A stretch of DNA of 6,660 nt from Candidatus Woesearchaeota archaeon (lineage in GTDB: Archaea; Nanoarchaeota; Nanoarchaeia; Woesearchaeales; UBA11576): positions 8,729 to 15,388 of the forward strand of contig DUGW01000052.1 in the NCBI GenBank assembly GCA_013331125.1, in the 5' to 3' direction. Positions within the stretch are counted from its first letter, which is position 1. Every line of letters begins with the position of its first letter. Of the stretch, positions 1 to 5,709 are shown piece by piece. The notes beneath the pieces are model-generated. The model was not told the DNA's origin, made no database searches, and saw only the letters and a program-made list of their open reading frames with translations. The position numbers and the translations under genes were made by a program.

Positions 1-478
1 TGAATGTCTCATCGACGCCGTCGATGTCATTTGTCGCAAGGCCCAATGCTGTCTCATACTCAGAAAGCATGACGAATGAGCTGTCTCCTGCGTCAGTCAT
101 GTTGAAGTCCCAGCATTTGACATTTCCGCTTGTCCACACGACCGGTGCTGTTGCGGCGTAGATCTCGCCTTCAGGACTTGCGAGCGTCCAATCATACATT
201 GTGTTGTTGCTGGCATCATCCAAAGTGATGGTACCTGTTACGTTTCCGTAATAACCTTGCCAGGTCTGAGTCACTGTCAGGCCTTGTACGGTCAGTTGCG
301 TCACGTTTCCTGCCAAAGCAGTCAGAGTCGGAGAACTCACTGGCGTCCTTCTGGACGTAGCGACTCTGGTCAGTGTGGTCGGGCCTTCTGGAGTGGCAGC
401 TGCCCACACGATACCAACGGAAAGCAACAGCCATAGGCATAGAAGTAATGATGCGCCTAGCTGCTTCCTACATACCAT
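1..478 (-). CDS. Secreted/surface protein, N-terminal part (cut by window edge)
   Basis: An open frame of 159 codons starts at ATG 478-476 and is still open at the left edge, so only the N-terminus is visible. The start is preceded by a strong AGAGGTGA ribosome site seven to eight bases upstream. Residues 1-28 form a signal peptide: basic n-region (R4, K5), hydrophobic core 9-25 rich in Leu, and an Ala-rich cleavage site near 26-28. After a Thr/Pro-rich linker (29-58) comes a beta-rich region with a WQGYYGNVTG motif (73-82), W97, an EIYA motif (105-108), a Cys at 122 and DIDGVDETF at 151-159. N-X-S/T sequons are frequent (58, 79, 91, 126). The 78-159 region aligns with residues 513-592 of the large surface protein at 1683-3770, so the two share a domain. 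Function is unknown; an extracellular structural or adhesive role is inferred. The gene probably has its own promoter, since 424 bp separate it from the next gene. Confidence 0.85.
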   Translation of the reverse strand, partial: MVCRKQLGASLLLCLWLLLSVGIVWAAATPEGPTTLTRVATSRRTPVSSPTLTALAGNVTQLTVQGLTVTQTWQGYYGNVTGTITLDDASNNTMYDWTLASPEGEIYAATAPVVWTSGNVKCWDFNMTDAGDSSFVMLSEYETALGLATNDIDGVDETF

Positions 479-484
479 TATCGT

Positions 485-499
485 TCACCTCTTTTGGCG
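485..499 (-). promoter_or_regulatory. Ribosome-binding site with extended upstream match (left gene)
   Basis: On the minus strand this reads CGCCAAAAGAGGTGA and ends six bases before ATG 478. AGAGGTGA is complementary to the usual archaeal 16S 3' end and fixes the start codon. The first 13 bases (487-499) are identical to the leader of the plus-strand gene starting at 5208 (5191-5203). The identity therefore extends beyond the ribosome site itself. Confidence 0.7.
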
Positions 500-716
500 G
501 TAAGTCTCTTGAAGAAGCCCTGGTTTCCCCTGACCTCCTCGTGGTTCCTAACCTCCCAGCGTTCTTATTGAGACCAATAAAAACATAATCTTCCTAACCT
601 GAATATCACATTTTCCCACATCCCTACATCAATAGCGGGTAATATGAATATTCACTATCAATTGTGCTTTGTGTATACTAGTATTTAAATATTTCGATAG
701 TAAAGAAGTCACATCA

Positions 717-740
717 TTTATAAATAGAGTATATAAATAA
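717..740. promoter_or_regulatory. Candidate TATA elements, direction unclear
   Basis: A palindromic TTTATAAA (717-724) is followed by TATATAAATAA (730-740). Read minus, transcription would start near 694 and serve the left-edge secreted gene with a leader over 200 nt. Read plus, it would start near 747-765 with no gene downstream, and the transcript would run antisense into the 191-residue gene. The sequence cannot decide between these. The region is AT-rich, so the match could also be chance. Confidence 0.3.
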
Positions 741-902
741 AGACCTGCTCTGAACGCACTAAACACACACCTGAGACTGCCAACCAAGACTTAAAACGCC
801 AGAAAATTCCAAGATCAAATGAAGTCAGATAAATAGTCAGAAACAGATGATCAAACCATATAAAATAGATTATCAACTAAAAGACAGGATTAAACCTTAT
901 TT

Positions 903-1478
903 TTACTTCTTAGAGGCAGTATCTGTCTTTCTGGCCAAAGACTTGAGTGATTCTGCCATCTCCTGTATCTTCTGCTCTTTTTCCCTTAGAAGCTTCTTTT
1001 TGAGTTCTATCTCATCCTGCAGATCGACCCATTCTTTCTCGAGTCTCTGCAATGGTGCGATGTTCTGGAGCAGCTCTGCATTCATCGCATTCAGTTCTTC
1101 CTCTTTCTTCTTCTGCTTCCAATAGCTCTTCATATCAGTGAGAAGGTTCGCTGAAGGTGATGTGAGCTTTGTGGACTTAAGTCCCTCTTGGTGTAGTTTC
1201 TGTAGAAGATCTGAGAAGTATAATCTCCTGTCGACATTACCGACCTCTGCCTGCGACACTCCAAGACCAGAACCAGGCACTCCATCAATAGGGGCCAGCT
1301 CATCAGGTGCTAACTCATCGACTTCAGGAAGTTCTGCTGGGACTCCGCCATCAGAGATATCTTCGACCTGTTCGTCTGGCTGTTCTTCTCCCTGTGGCAG
1401 GTCTGGCAGCTCCTCTGGAACCTCCTGCTGTTCAGCCACTGATACATCCTTCTTCTTTCCAAGGTTGAGTAATGCCAA
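903..1478 (-). CDS. Acidic-linker coiled-coil protein, 191 aa, cytoplasmic, unknown function
   Basis: I place the start at TTG 1478-1476, because AGAGGTG (1490-1484) lies five bases upstream. The frame is open back to an ATG at 1544, but the extra 22 residues have no ribosome site and look like leader sequence. The resulting N-terminus, MALLNLGKKKD, resembles the N-terminal pattern of the coiled-coil protein at 3835-4866. Residues 15-75 form an acidic Pro/Glu/Asp-rich linker (repeated ELP, DELAP). A compact conserved-looking segment (86-122, starting RLYFSDLLQK and ending near KSYWKQKK) follows. Residues 120-184 are strongly heptad-like, rich in Lys/Glu/Leu, and predicted coiled coil. There is no signal peptide or membrane segment. 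I recall similar proteins in DPANN genomes annotated as hypothetical, but no function is known to me. It sits between two secreted-protein genes and is probably transcribed from the TATA box at 1571-1585. Confidence 0.85.
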   Translation of the reverse strand: MALLNLGKKKDVSVAEQQEVPEELPDLPQGEEQPDEQVEDISDGGVPAELPEVDELAPDELAPIDGVPGSGLGVSQAEVGNVDRRLYFSDLLQKLHQEGLKSTKLTSPSANLLTDMKSYWKQKKKEEELNAMNAELLQNIAPLQRLEKEWVDLQDEIELKKKLLREKEQKIQEMAESLKSLARKTDTASKK

Positions 1479-1483
1479 GCATA

Positions 1484-1490
1484 CACCTCT
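1484..1490 (-). promoter_or_regulatory. Ribosome-binding site deciding a TTG start
   Basis: AGAGGTG on the minus strand lies five bases before TTG 1478-1476. An ATG at 1482-1480 is out of frame with the coding region. This site is the reason for choosing TTG over the upstream in-frame ATG at 1544. Confidence 0.65.
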
Positions 1491-1520
1491 TGATGTAATC
1501 CATTGATCTTGATGTGATCC
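1488..1520 (-). repeat. Two-copy direct repeat, 14 bases, in gene leader
   Basis: On the minus strand GGATCACATCAAGA (1520-1507) is followed after five bases by GGATTACATCAAGA (1501-1488). The copies have one mismatch and a 19-base period. The second copy runs directly into the AGAGGTG ribosome site of the 191-residue gene, so anything binding the repeat could affect initiation. It could equally be a small tandem duplication without function. Confidence 0.6.
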
Positions 1521-1521
1521 A

Positions 1522-1548
1522 GGCGATATAAGCGATATAGGCAATATA
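1522..1548. repeat. Three 9-bp direct repeats in gene leader
   Basis: On the plus strand GGCGATATA, AGCGATATA and GGCAATATA follow each other without spacers. They lie between the expected transcription start (about 1555) and the start codon of the minus-strand gene at 1478. The arrangement resembles a small operator array, but no regulator is identifiable and this role is inference. Confidence 0.55.
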
Positions 1549-1570
1549 TCTACCTAAAGCCACCCCTATC

Positions 1571-1585
1571 ATTTATATTTATAAA
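1571..1585 (-). promoter_or_regulatory. TATA box for the 191-aa gene
   Basis: The minus strand reads TTTATAAATATAAAT, a good archaeal TATA sequence in an AT-rich block. Transcription would begin about 26 bases downstream, near 1555, giving a leader of roughly 77 nt that carries both direct-repeat sets. The 191-residue gene is therefore likely transcribed independently of the surface-protein gene upstream. Confidence 0.55.
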
Positions 1586-1638
1586 CATTTACAACTGTCG
1601 GCAAGTGGTGAAAACTGCCTTTTTGGTCTACCCATGGT

Positions 1639-1686
1639 CTGTCTGTTCATCTGTCTGTTCATCTGTCTGTCCATCTGCCCGATCAT
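1639..1686. repeat. 12-bp tandem repeat, four units, overlapping a stop codon
   Basis: On the plus strand CTGTCTGTTCAT occurs twice exactly (1639-1650, 1651-1662). It is followed by CTGTCTGTCCAT (1663-1674) and a diverged CTGCCCGATCAT (1675-1686), which contains the stop codon of the surface-protein gene. On the minus strand the unit reads ATGAACAGACAG, so each unit supplies an ATG and, except one with TGG, an in-frame TGA after the gene's own stop. In the other frame an ORF of 35 codons starts at 1686, overlapping the stop as ATGA, and repeats Met-x-x-Gln four times before a TAA at 1581-1579. Confidence 0.85.
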
Positions 1687-3770
1687 TTTATCTCACTATA
1701 TAATGTGACTGTCTGCGTATCCGGCCCCTTGTAGTTCTTCATCCTTGAAGGGACTTTTATCTCATAATCATAGATCCCGTATTTTCCTAACTTTGACTTA
1801 TTGACAGAAGTCACGAACACGACATCTTCATCTGTGGAATTGTCATACTGCCCATTTCCTGCATCATCGCTGCTGTCCCAGAGTATTCCTGTCATGAACG
1901 TAGATGAATTAGTGCTTTCGACTATCGGCACATCCTCTATGTCGACACCGAACACAGTGAAGGTCCTCGTAGACTTTGGCACCCCGCCCGAGATGAATGT
2001 GTTGTTGATCGAATCGCTGAACATTGTGGTGTTGAGTGTATCATCAAGCTCGAGGAAATCATCTGCCATATAGTCTCCTCCTGTGTCTCTGCCGAATGCA
2101 GTCAGCGCGCTGAACTGTATTGTGCTGTCTGTGTCTGCTATGTAGAGCAGGCTGTCTGTCGTATCTGGTACTGTCCATTTTATCAGTGTCCGGTCGTCAT
2201 AAGTCCCCAATACAAGCCATCCTGTGACATTCCCGACGAACAATGTCCACATCGATACCTCTACTGCGTTGTAGGCATCGTTGTTTGTCTCATCGCTCTC
2301 TTCTATCGATCCTCCGCTTGCTGTCGGCGGGTCGAGCACCACATGCATGTCGAATGTCCCTATATGTGCTGTCCAGTTCTGCTGCACTGTCGTAGATTGT
2401 CCTGGTCCGAGTGTCACGAGTTGATCGACACCTATCTGCGTCCCGGTCAGCTGATCTCCCTCATAGAATCTCACGACCGCATCCGTGACTCCATAGCTGC
2501 CGTCATTATAGATGCCTGCTGTCACTGTCATCGTCTGCGCTTCTGATGGAGGATCTGGACTGAATGTCACATTGACATTGTCTATCCTGAGGTCTGGTGC
2601 GAGTATCGTACAGTTTATTGTCAACAAGTCACTGGTTCCGTCCTGGTCAGACGTGAGGGCGTATTCAGCCTCATAACTGCCTGCGGTTGCCGTCGAGCAG
2701 TTGAAGTCTGCCTCCAGCACCTGTCCGCTTGTCATGTCTGTCGTAGACCAGTCTGTGGTCACGACTGCACAGTCTCCGCTTGAGCACGTCAACTGCACAT
2801 TCTGGTTTGTGTTGTTTGCGCGTATCTGTCTTGACCCTGTCGGCTCTGCCTCTCCAAGCATGGCAGTCCCTAAATCCAATGGCGTAGCTGAGCTTGGGTT
2901 GTACCATTCTACCTTTGCCAGCACATCCAGGTCTCTTGTCTCTGTGTTGAACTGGTATGCTGCCCTGTTTACGTCGTAGCATCTTATGCTCCATGTATGC
3001 GAGCCAGGAAATATCCCTGTGCGTTTGAACTTGCTTGTCCTGTTCGTCTGGCTCGTCGTGTTTGTCATGTTCACTGCTCCGTCGAGTATCAGAGAGCAGT
3101 TTACTATATTCCCTGCGTCGAAGGTTGTGTATTGGAATGTTACAGTCGTAGTGTAAGTGCTGTATGGATCAGCAGGTGAATCTGCTGTCACCTCAGGTGT
3201 CATCGTGGTGAGGTTGAGGTATGGCACTTTTGCTGTGCCCAGCGTGTTCTCTTTGTCCTCCATCCTGATGTTTGTCCCGCCTTTTATCGCATAGCCTGCA
3301 TAAGTGAGTCCTGAGTCAAAGTCTGATGAGTAACCGGCCAAGATGTCCCAGTACGCCCAGCCTGTAGTGGATATACTGGTTATATCCATCGATAGGTCTT
3401 TTCCCGGTTTGTTGTTCCATGTTAGGTCTGTCTCTGTCCATGTCTCTGAACCTGTTTCTTCTATCTCAAAGTCTGCTGTTGCGCTCAGCTGGGCCACATA
3501 ACAGTAGAGCGAGGCTTTTGTGATATATTTTCCCGTGACATCCGTCAATAGGAATCGGAACCAACTCTCGACATTCGCTCCCTGCACTGATAATGCATTT
3601 GCGTCATAGTTGGTCGTCCCTGCTGAGCTGTTCACGTATGTGTCGTCCATGTTGTAGATTATCTCTGTCTGCGTAGATCCGTATACGCATACAGCGCCCG
3701 CTGCCAAGAAGAGCGCTGGTACCAAGAAAAGTATCAGGATTGCTGAAGATGATTTTCTCTTTCTGTTCAA
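1683..3770 (-). CDS. Large secreted multi-domain surface protein (DNRLRE, Ig-like, CARDB-like), 695 aa
   Basis: It starts at TTG 3770-3768 behind AGGGGGG (weak ribosome site). Residues 1-31 are a signal peptide: basic start NRKRK, Leu/Ala-rich core 10-27. Residues 38-190 match the DNRLRE/disaggregatase-type module by pattern: SWFRF at 69-73, LTWNNKPG at 116-123, a GW..WD motif at 137-142, GYAIKGG at 159-165 and PYLNL at 183-187. Residues 191-283 form an Ig-like domain with a probable C225-C264 disulfide. Residues 287-390 are a second beta domain with Cys 329, 334, 358 and 387. Residues 391-505 resemble CARDB (APDLRI start, ESDETNN near the end). Residues 506-695 are a terminal domain whose first half resembles the left-edge secreted protein. 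There are at least 16 N-X-S/T sequons, which suggests heavy glycosylation. I see no C-terminal membrane anchor. Role inferred: adhesin or cell-surface structural protein. It lies 64 bp after the coiled-coil gene at 3835 and is likely co-transcribed with it. Confidence 0.9.
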   Translation of the reverse strand: MNRKRKSSSAILILFLVPALFLAAGAVCVYGSTQTEIIYNMDDTYVNSSAGTTNYDANALSVQGANVESWFRFLLTDVTGKYITKASLYCYVAQLSATADFEIEETGSETWTETDLTWNNKPGKDLSMDITSISTTGWAYWDILAGYSSDFDSGLTYAGYAIKGGTNIRMEDKENTLGTAKVPYLNLTTMTPEVTADSPADPYSTYTTTVTFQYTTFDAGNIVNCSLILDGAVNMTNTTSQTNRTSKFKRTGIFPGSHTWSIRCYDVNRAAYQFNTETRDLDVLAKVEWYNPSSATPLDLGTAMLGEAEPTGSRQIRANNTNQNVQLTCSSGDCAVVTTDWSTTDMTSGQVLEADFNCSTATAGSYEAEYALTSDQDGTSDLLTINCTILAPDLRIDNVNVTFSPDPPSEAQTMTVTAGIYNDGSYGVTDAVVRFYEGDQLTGTQIGVDQLVTLGPGQSTTVQQNWTAHIGTFDMHVVLDPPTASGGSIEESDETNNDAYNAVEVSMWTLFVGNVTGWLVLGTYDDRTLIKWTVPDTTDSLLYIADTDSTIQFSALTAFGRDTGGDYMADDFLELDDTLNTTMFSDSINNTFISGGVPKSTRTFTVFGVDIEDVPIVESTNSSTFMTGILWDSSDDAGNGQYDNSTDEDVVFVTSVNKSKLGKYGIYDYEIKVPSRMKNYKGPDTQTVTLYSEIK

Positions 3771-3834
3771 TATCTGTCCCCCCTAAAAGATTTGGTATTA
3801 TGCTTGCTGTGTAACCGAGTATCCTGCTGCGTGA

Positions 3835-4866
3835 TCATTTATCTTCTTCTGTGTTGTCGCTCCCTTCTTCTGCTGGTGGCACACCATTTGCCTGGCTTGC
3901 TCCGCCGCCTATCTCCATCTGCAGGTATTTTCCCAGGTCCAGCCCTTTTGCGAACATCGGGTTCTCCTGGAGTATCTTTGCGAATGCGTTTGACATCACT
4001 TCTGCCCTCTGCAGTCTCTCGTCGAATGCTCCTTTCAGCTCTCCTTTGAGCTCTCCGAATCCGCTGTTGAGCTCCTTGAGTCTCTTGTCTGCCTGGTCTG
4101 CGATGTCTTTCATCCTCTTGCTTATCTTCTCTACGTCATTCATCCTCTTCTCGAATGCCTTTGTCTCCAGGAACTTTGCCTGTTTTACCTCTAGCTTGTC
4201 TGCCTTCTCTCCTATGTCCTTGAGTTGGCTCTTGAGTACTGATACCTGTCCGAGCAGCTCGTTGAATTCCTTGAATGTCTTCTGGCTCTCGACGAATACG
4301 TTCTCTACCCTGTCTGAGTGCTGTTCTACCTGGGCTGTGAGTTTCTTCATGTTCATGACTTCTGTCTTCACGCCTTCGCTTAGCTTGATCACTTCTTCTA
4401 TGCCTTTGAACACCTTCATCTGGTTCCTCATGGTCTTGAGCTGTTCCATGATGTTCTGTATCATCGCGTCCTTGCTCTCTATCAGCCCTCTCAATGCCTC
4501 TACTTTTCCGTCGCTTCTCTGTACCTGTATCATGAGTCTGTCCGGGTGCACTGATTCTACCAGGTCTGCTGCCTTTGTGGTCTTGACTTCCAGGACTCCC
4601 ATGTTCCTGTTCGTGTCCATCAGCTGTCCGCGTATCTCTCCTATCTGCTCGTTTATTGTTGCGAACCTCTCAGAATTTGCTTTCCTTATCTCTTTGAAGC
4701 TTTCCAGCTGCGCATTGATCTTTGATATGTCTGCGATGATTGCGCCCAAGTTCATCTCTGGACCATCTCCTGATCCAGAGTTTCCGGAATCAGAGCTATT
4801 ATCAGAATCAGCACTTTCCTGCTCGTCTTCCTTATTTTTTTTCTTGAACAGCGCTATGACAGTCAC
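3835..4866 (-). CDS. Long coiled-coil protein, 343 aa, possibly FlaC/FlaD-like
   Basis: The frame starts at GTG 4866-4864, but this overlaps the best ribosome site (AGAGGTGA, 4870-4863). An ATA at 4857-4855 sits five bases after that site and would give the N-terminus MALFKKKNK, so the true start may be there. After a Lys-rich start and an acidic Ser/Asp/Gly linker (13-37) the protein is helical and Lys/Glu/Leu/Met-rich from 40 to about 300. It includes a distinct segment at 101-168 (DLVESVHPDRLM, then VFKGIEEVIKLSEG). The end (320-343) is low-complexity and acidic. There is no signal or membrane segment, so it is cytoplasmic. General resemblance to archaellum accessory proteins FlaC/FlaD (COG3352) is possible but may reflect coiled-coil composition only. 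It precedes the large surface-protein gene, which suggests a cell-envelope-linked role. Its promoter is probably the TATA box at 4923-4930. Confidence 0.88.
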   Translation of the reverse strand: MTVIALFKKKNKEDEQESADSDNSSDSGNSGSGDGPEMNLGAIIADISKINAQLESFKEIRKANSERFATINEQIGEIRGQLMDTNRNMGVLEVKTTKAADLVESVHPDRLMIQVQRSDGKVEALRGLIESKDAMIQNIMEQLKTMRNQMKVFKGIEEVIKLSEGVKTEVMNMKKLTAQVEQHSDRVENVFVESQKTFKEFNELLGQVSVLKSQLKDIGEKADKLEVKQAKFLETKAFEKRMNDVEKISKRMKDIADQADKRLKELNSGFGELKGELKGAFDERLQRAEVMSNAFAKILQENPMFAKGLDLGKYLQMEIGGGASQANGVPPAEEGSDNTEEDK

Positions 4867-4870
4867 CTCT
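4863..4870 (-). promoter_or_regulatory. Ribosome-binding site pointing to a possible AUA start
   Basis: AGAGGTGA on the minus strand contains the GTG that a standard caller would use as start. Spacing seen at the other genes here (four to seven bases) would instead place initiation at ATA 4857-4855. Confidence 0.5.
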
Positions 4871-4922
4871 AGTGAAAAGTCTACTCAAACCTCTTTTACT
4901 AAGGTTATCCTGGGCTGGAGTC

Positions 4923-4930
4923 TTTATAAA
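4923..4930. promoter_or_regulatory. Palindromic TATA box between divergent units
   Basis: TTTATAAA reads the same on both strands. On the minus strand it is preceded by an A-rich BRE-like AAAACC. Transcription from it would begin near 4900, about 35-45 bases before the coiled-coil gene, which is a good fit. On the plus strand it would start near 4953, about 22 bases before the structured element at 4975. It could serve either or both. Confidence 0.6.
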
Positions 4931-4974
4931 GGTTTTGCTGGAAAAAGCAGTATGAAGCCATGTACCAGGATTTT

Positions 4975-5129
4975 GTGTTGGTGCCTTTTCCGCAGGCCAT
5001 AGACTCGATGAGGCTGGGAGGGCCGAGCGCAGTGAGTGCCCTCCTTAGGCAGCGTGCCAGCTTAGCTAGAAGCTGCGGGGTGGTAGGCCTTGCCAATAAC
5101 TCTGCGTAGCCGAGGACCGGCACCAACAC
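4975..5129 (+). ncRNA. Putative structured RNA of unknown class, 155 nt
   Basis: A perfect 11-bp terminal stem (GTGTTGGTGCC 4975-4985 with GGCACCAACAC 5119-5129) closes a GC-rich segment flanked by AT-rich DNA. Compatible nested helices inside are P2 4991-4996/5101-5106, P3 5010-5015/5086-5091, hairpin A 5016-5023/5038-5045 (7 bp plus a G-U, 14-nt loop) and hairpin B 5058-5063/5070-5075 (loop AGCTAG). An alternative hairpin at 5081-5085/5091-5095 competes with P3. Wobble pairs (4996-5101, 5010-5091, 5015-5086, 5016-5045) become A-C on the other strand, which favours plus, but weakly. Against plus, there is no T-run after the stem; on minus a T5 lies at 4946-4942 and a TATA-like CTTATAAAT at 5154-5146 would start transcription near 5123, inside the stem. 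I see no RNase P conserved regions, SRP helix-8 motif, 5S motifs or tRNA T-arm. No plausible protein is encoded. Confidence 0.6.
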
Positions 5130-5146
5130 GCCTAAATCTCACAACA

Positions 5147-5154
5147 TTTATAAG
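5147..5154 (+). promoter_or_regulatory. TATA box for the plus-strand operon
   Basis: TTTATAAG is centred near 5150, predicting a transcription start near 5177, about 31 bases before ATG 5208. This is a normal archaeal promoter geometry. The same site read on the minus strand could drive the structured element in reverse, but with poorer spacing. Confidence 0.6.
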
Positions 5155-5190
5155 AAACAAAGATGATTAAGATATGATATTGCTAGTTAT

Positions 5191-5203
5191 CGCCAAAAGA
5201 GGT
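5191..5203 (+). promoter_or_regulatory. Ribosome-binding site with shared 13-base leader motif
   Basis: CGCCAAAAGAGGT is followed after four bases by ATG 5208. The GAGGT core is the ribosome site, with short spacing. The full 13-mer is identical to the one upstream of the left-edge secreted gene (487-499, minus strand). Confidence 0.6.
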
Positions 5204-5207
5204 CAAG

Positions 5208-5681
5208 ATGCCCAGTTCAATCAATGAGTTCCGGAACCATCAGTATCGTGTCTTCTTGGCAGAGCCTTACCTGAAGCTTGACCTTCAGAAAGAGATCGAT
5301 TGGCATAAGGAACATCTACGGAAACTGAACATCATGGCCAAGGACCCTTCTTTGTTCCACCGCTCCCGCACCTCGCACAGGATCGAGGACCACCATCATA
5401 GGCATTTCAAGGAGCATGTGCTTGAGTCTATCCCTTTCCATGAGAGGATCCTGGGTGAACATGAGAGGCGCCTGAAGACTGTCCTTGATATCATGCCTGA
5501 GGATATCTACAGGAAACTCCGTAGCATAACTGTCAAGCTCAAGACTGTCCCTGACTATATGGTATTCGACAGGATATCGAAGAGGTTCTTCTTCCTGGTG
5601 GAGAAACCTACACCTGAGAAGGAGAAGTGGTCGAACTTCGTGAAGAAGAAAGGTCTTGCAGAGGTCATGTTCCTTGAATGA
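5208..5681 (+). CDS. Hypothetical protein, 157 aa, with weak PD-(D/E)XK-like C-terminus
   Basis: The ATG start is supported by the ribosome site at 5191-5203 and the TATA box at 5147. The N-terminal 110 residues are helical, basic and His-rich, including a DHHHRH cluster at 61-66. The C-terminus (115-157) reads PDYMVFD (115-121), FFFLVEKPTPEKEKW (127-141), then FVKKKGLAEVMFLE (144-157). This order resembles the VRR-NUC/PD-(D/E)XK nuclease core: PD, a beta strand, E-x-K, then a helix and a strand with G-L-A-x-V. However, the E-x-K reads V-E-K, with Glu directly next to Lys, so the catalytic site looks degenerate. An inactive or DNA/RNA-binding derivative is possible; a chance resemblance is not excluded. 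There is no signal or membrane segment. It is the first gene of a short plus-strand operon, with 28 bases to the next start. Confidence 0.82.
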   Translation: MPSSINEFRNHQYRVFLAEPYLKLDLQKEIDWHKEHLRKLNIMAKDPSLFHRSRTSHRIEDHHHRHFKEHVLESIPFHERILGEHERRLKTVLDIMPEDIYRKLRSITVKLKTVPDYMVFDRISKRFFFLVEKPTPEKEKWSNFVKKKGLAEVMFLE

Positions 5682-5709
5682 AAGATTTGGTTGTTAGAGG
5701 TATGATAAT

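Larger units (their letters stand above)
479..902. other. Intergenic stretch with no supported gene
   Basis: These 424 bases lie between the start of the left-edge secreted protein and the stop of the 191-residue gene, both on the minus strand. Open frames here are short and are unsupported by ribosome sites or plausible composition. About 590-900 is markedly AT-rich and contains two TATA-like sites (717-724 and 731-740). Near 678-696 an AT-rich palindromic run (TATTTAAATA) could be a minus-strand promoter for the left gene. The leader of that gene would then be about 170-220 nt long. I searched for box C/D elements, tRNA and terminator hairpins and found nothing convincing. Confidence 0.6.

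Noticed and set aside
740..900. Box C/D sRNA in the AT-rich gap
   Set aside because: RTGATGA-like and CTGA sequences occur singly but not in the C, D', C', D order with workable spacing on either strand.
1479..1544. N-terminal extension of the 191-aa protein to ATG 1544
   Set aside because: No ribosome site precedes it, it covers both direct-repeat sets, and a good ribosome site supports the TTG at 1478.
1639..1686. CRISPR-like array
   Set aside because: The units are 12 bp, adjacent and without spacers; this is a simple tandem repeat.
3851..5002. Long plus-strand open frame (383 codons) opposite the coiled-coil gene
   Set aside because: It is the reverse complement of a Lys/Glu/Leu-rich coiled-coil frame and reads as Ser/Phe/Leu-rich antisense; no ribosome site or recognizable domain.
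4905..5129. Minus-strand 74-codon frame beginning with GTG inside the structured element
   Set aside because: It starts in the terminal stem, has no ribosome site, and its sequence is explained by the inverted-repeat structure; composition is not protein-like.
4975..5129. RNase P RNA, SRP RNA, 5S rRNA or tRNA identity for the structured element
   Set aside because: The conserved blocks I know for these (RNase P GAGGAAAGTC and ACAGAA, SRP helix-8 GGAA/AGCAG, 5S loop regions, T-arm GGTTCRA) are absent on both strands.
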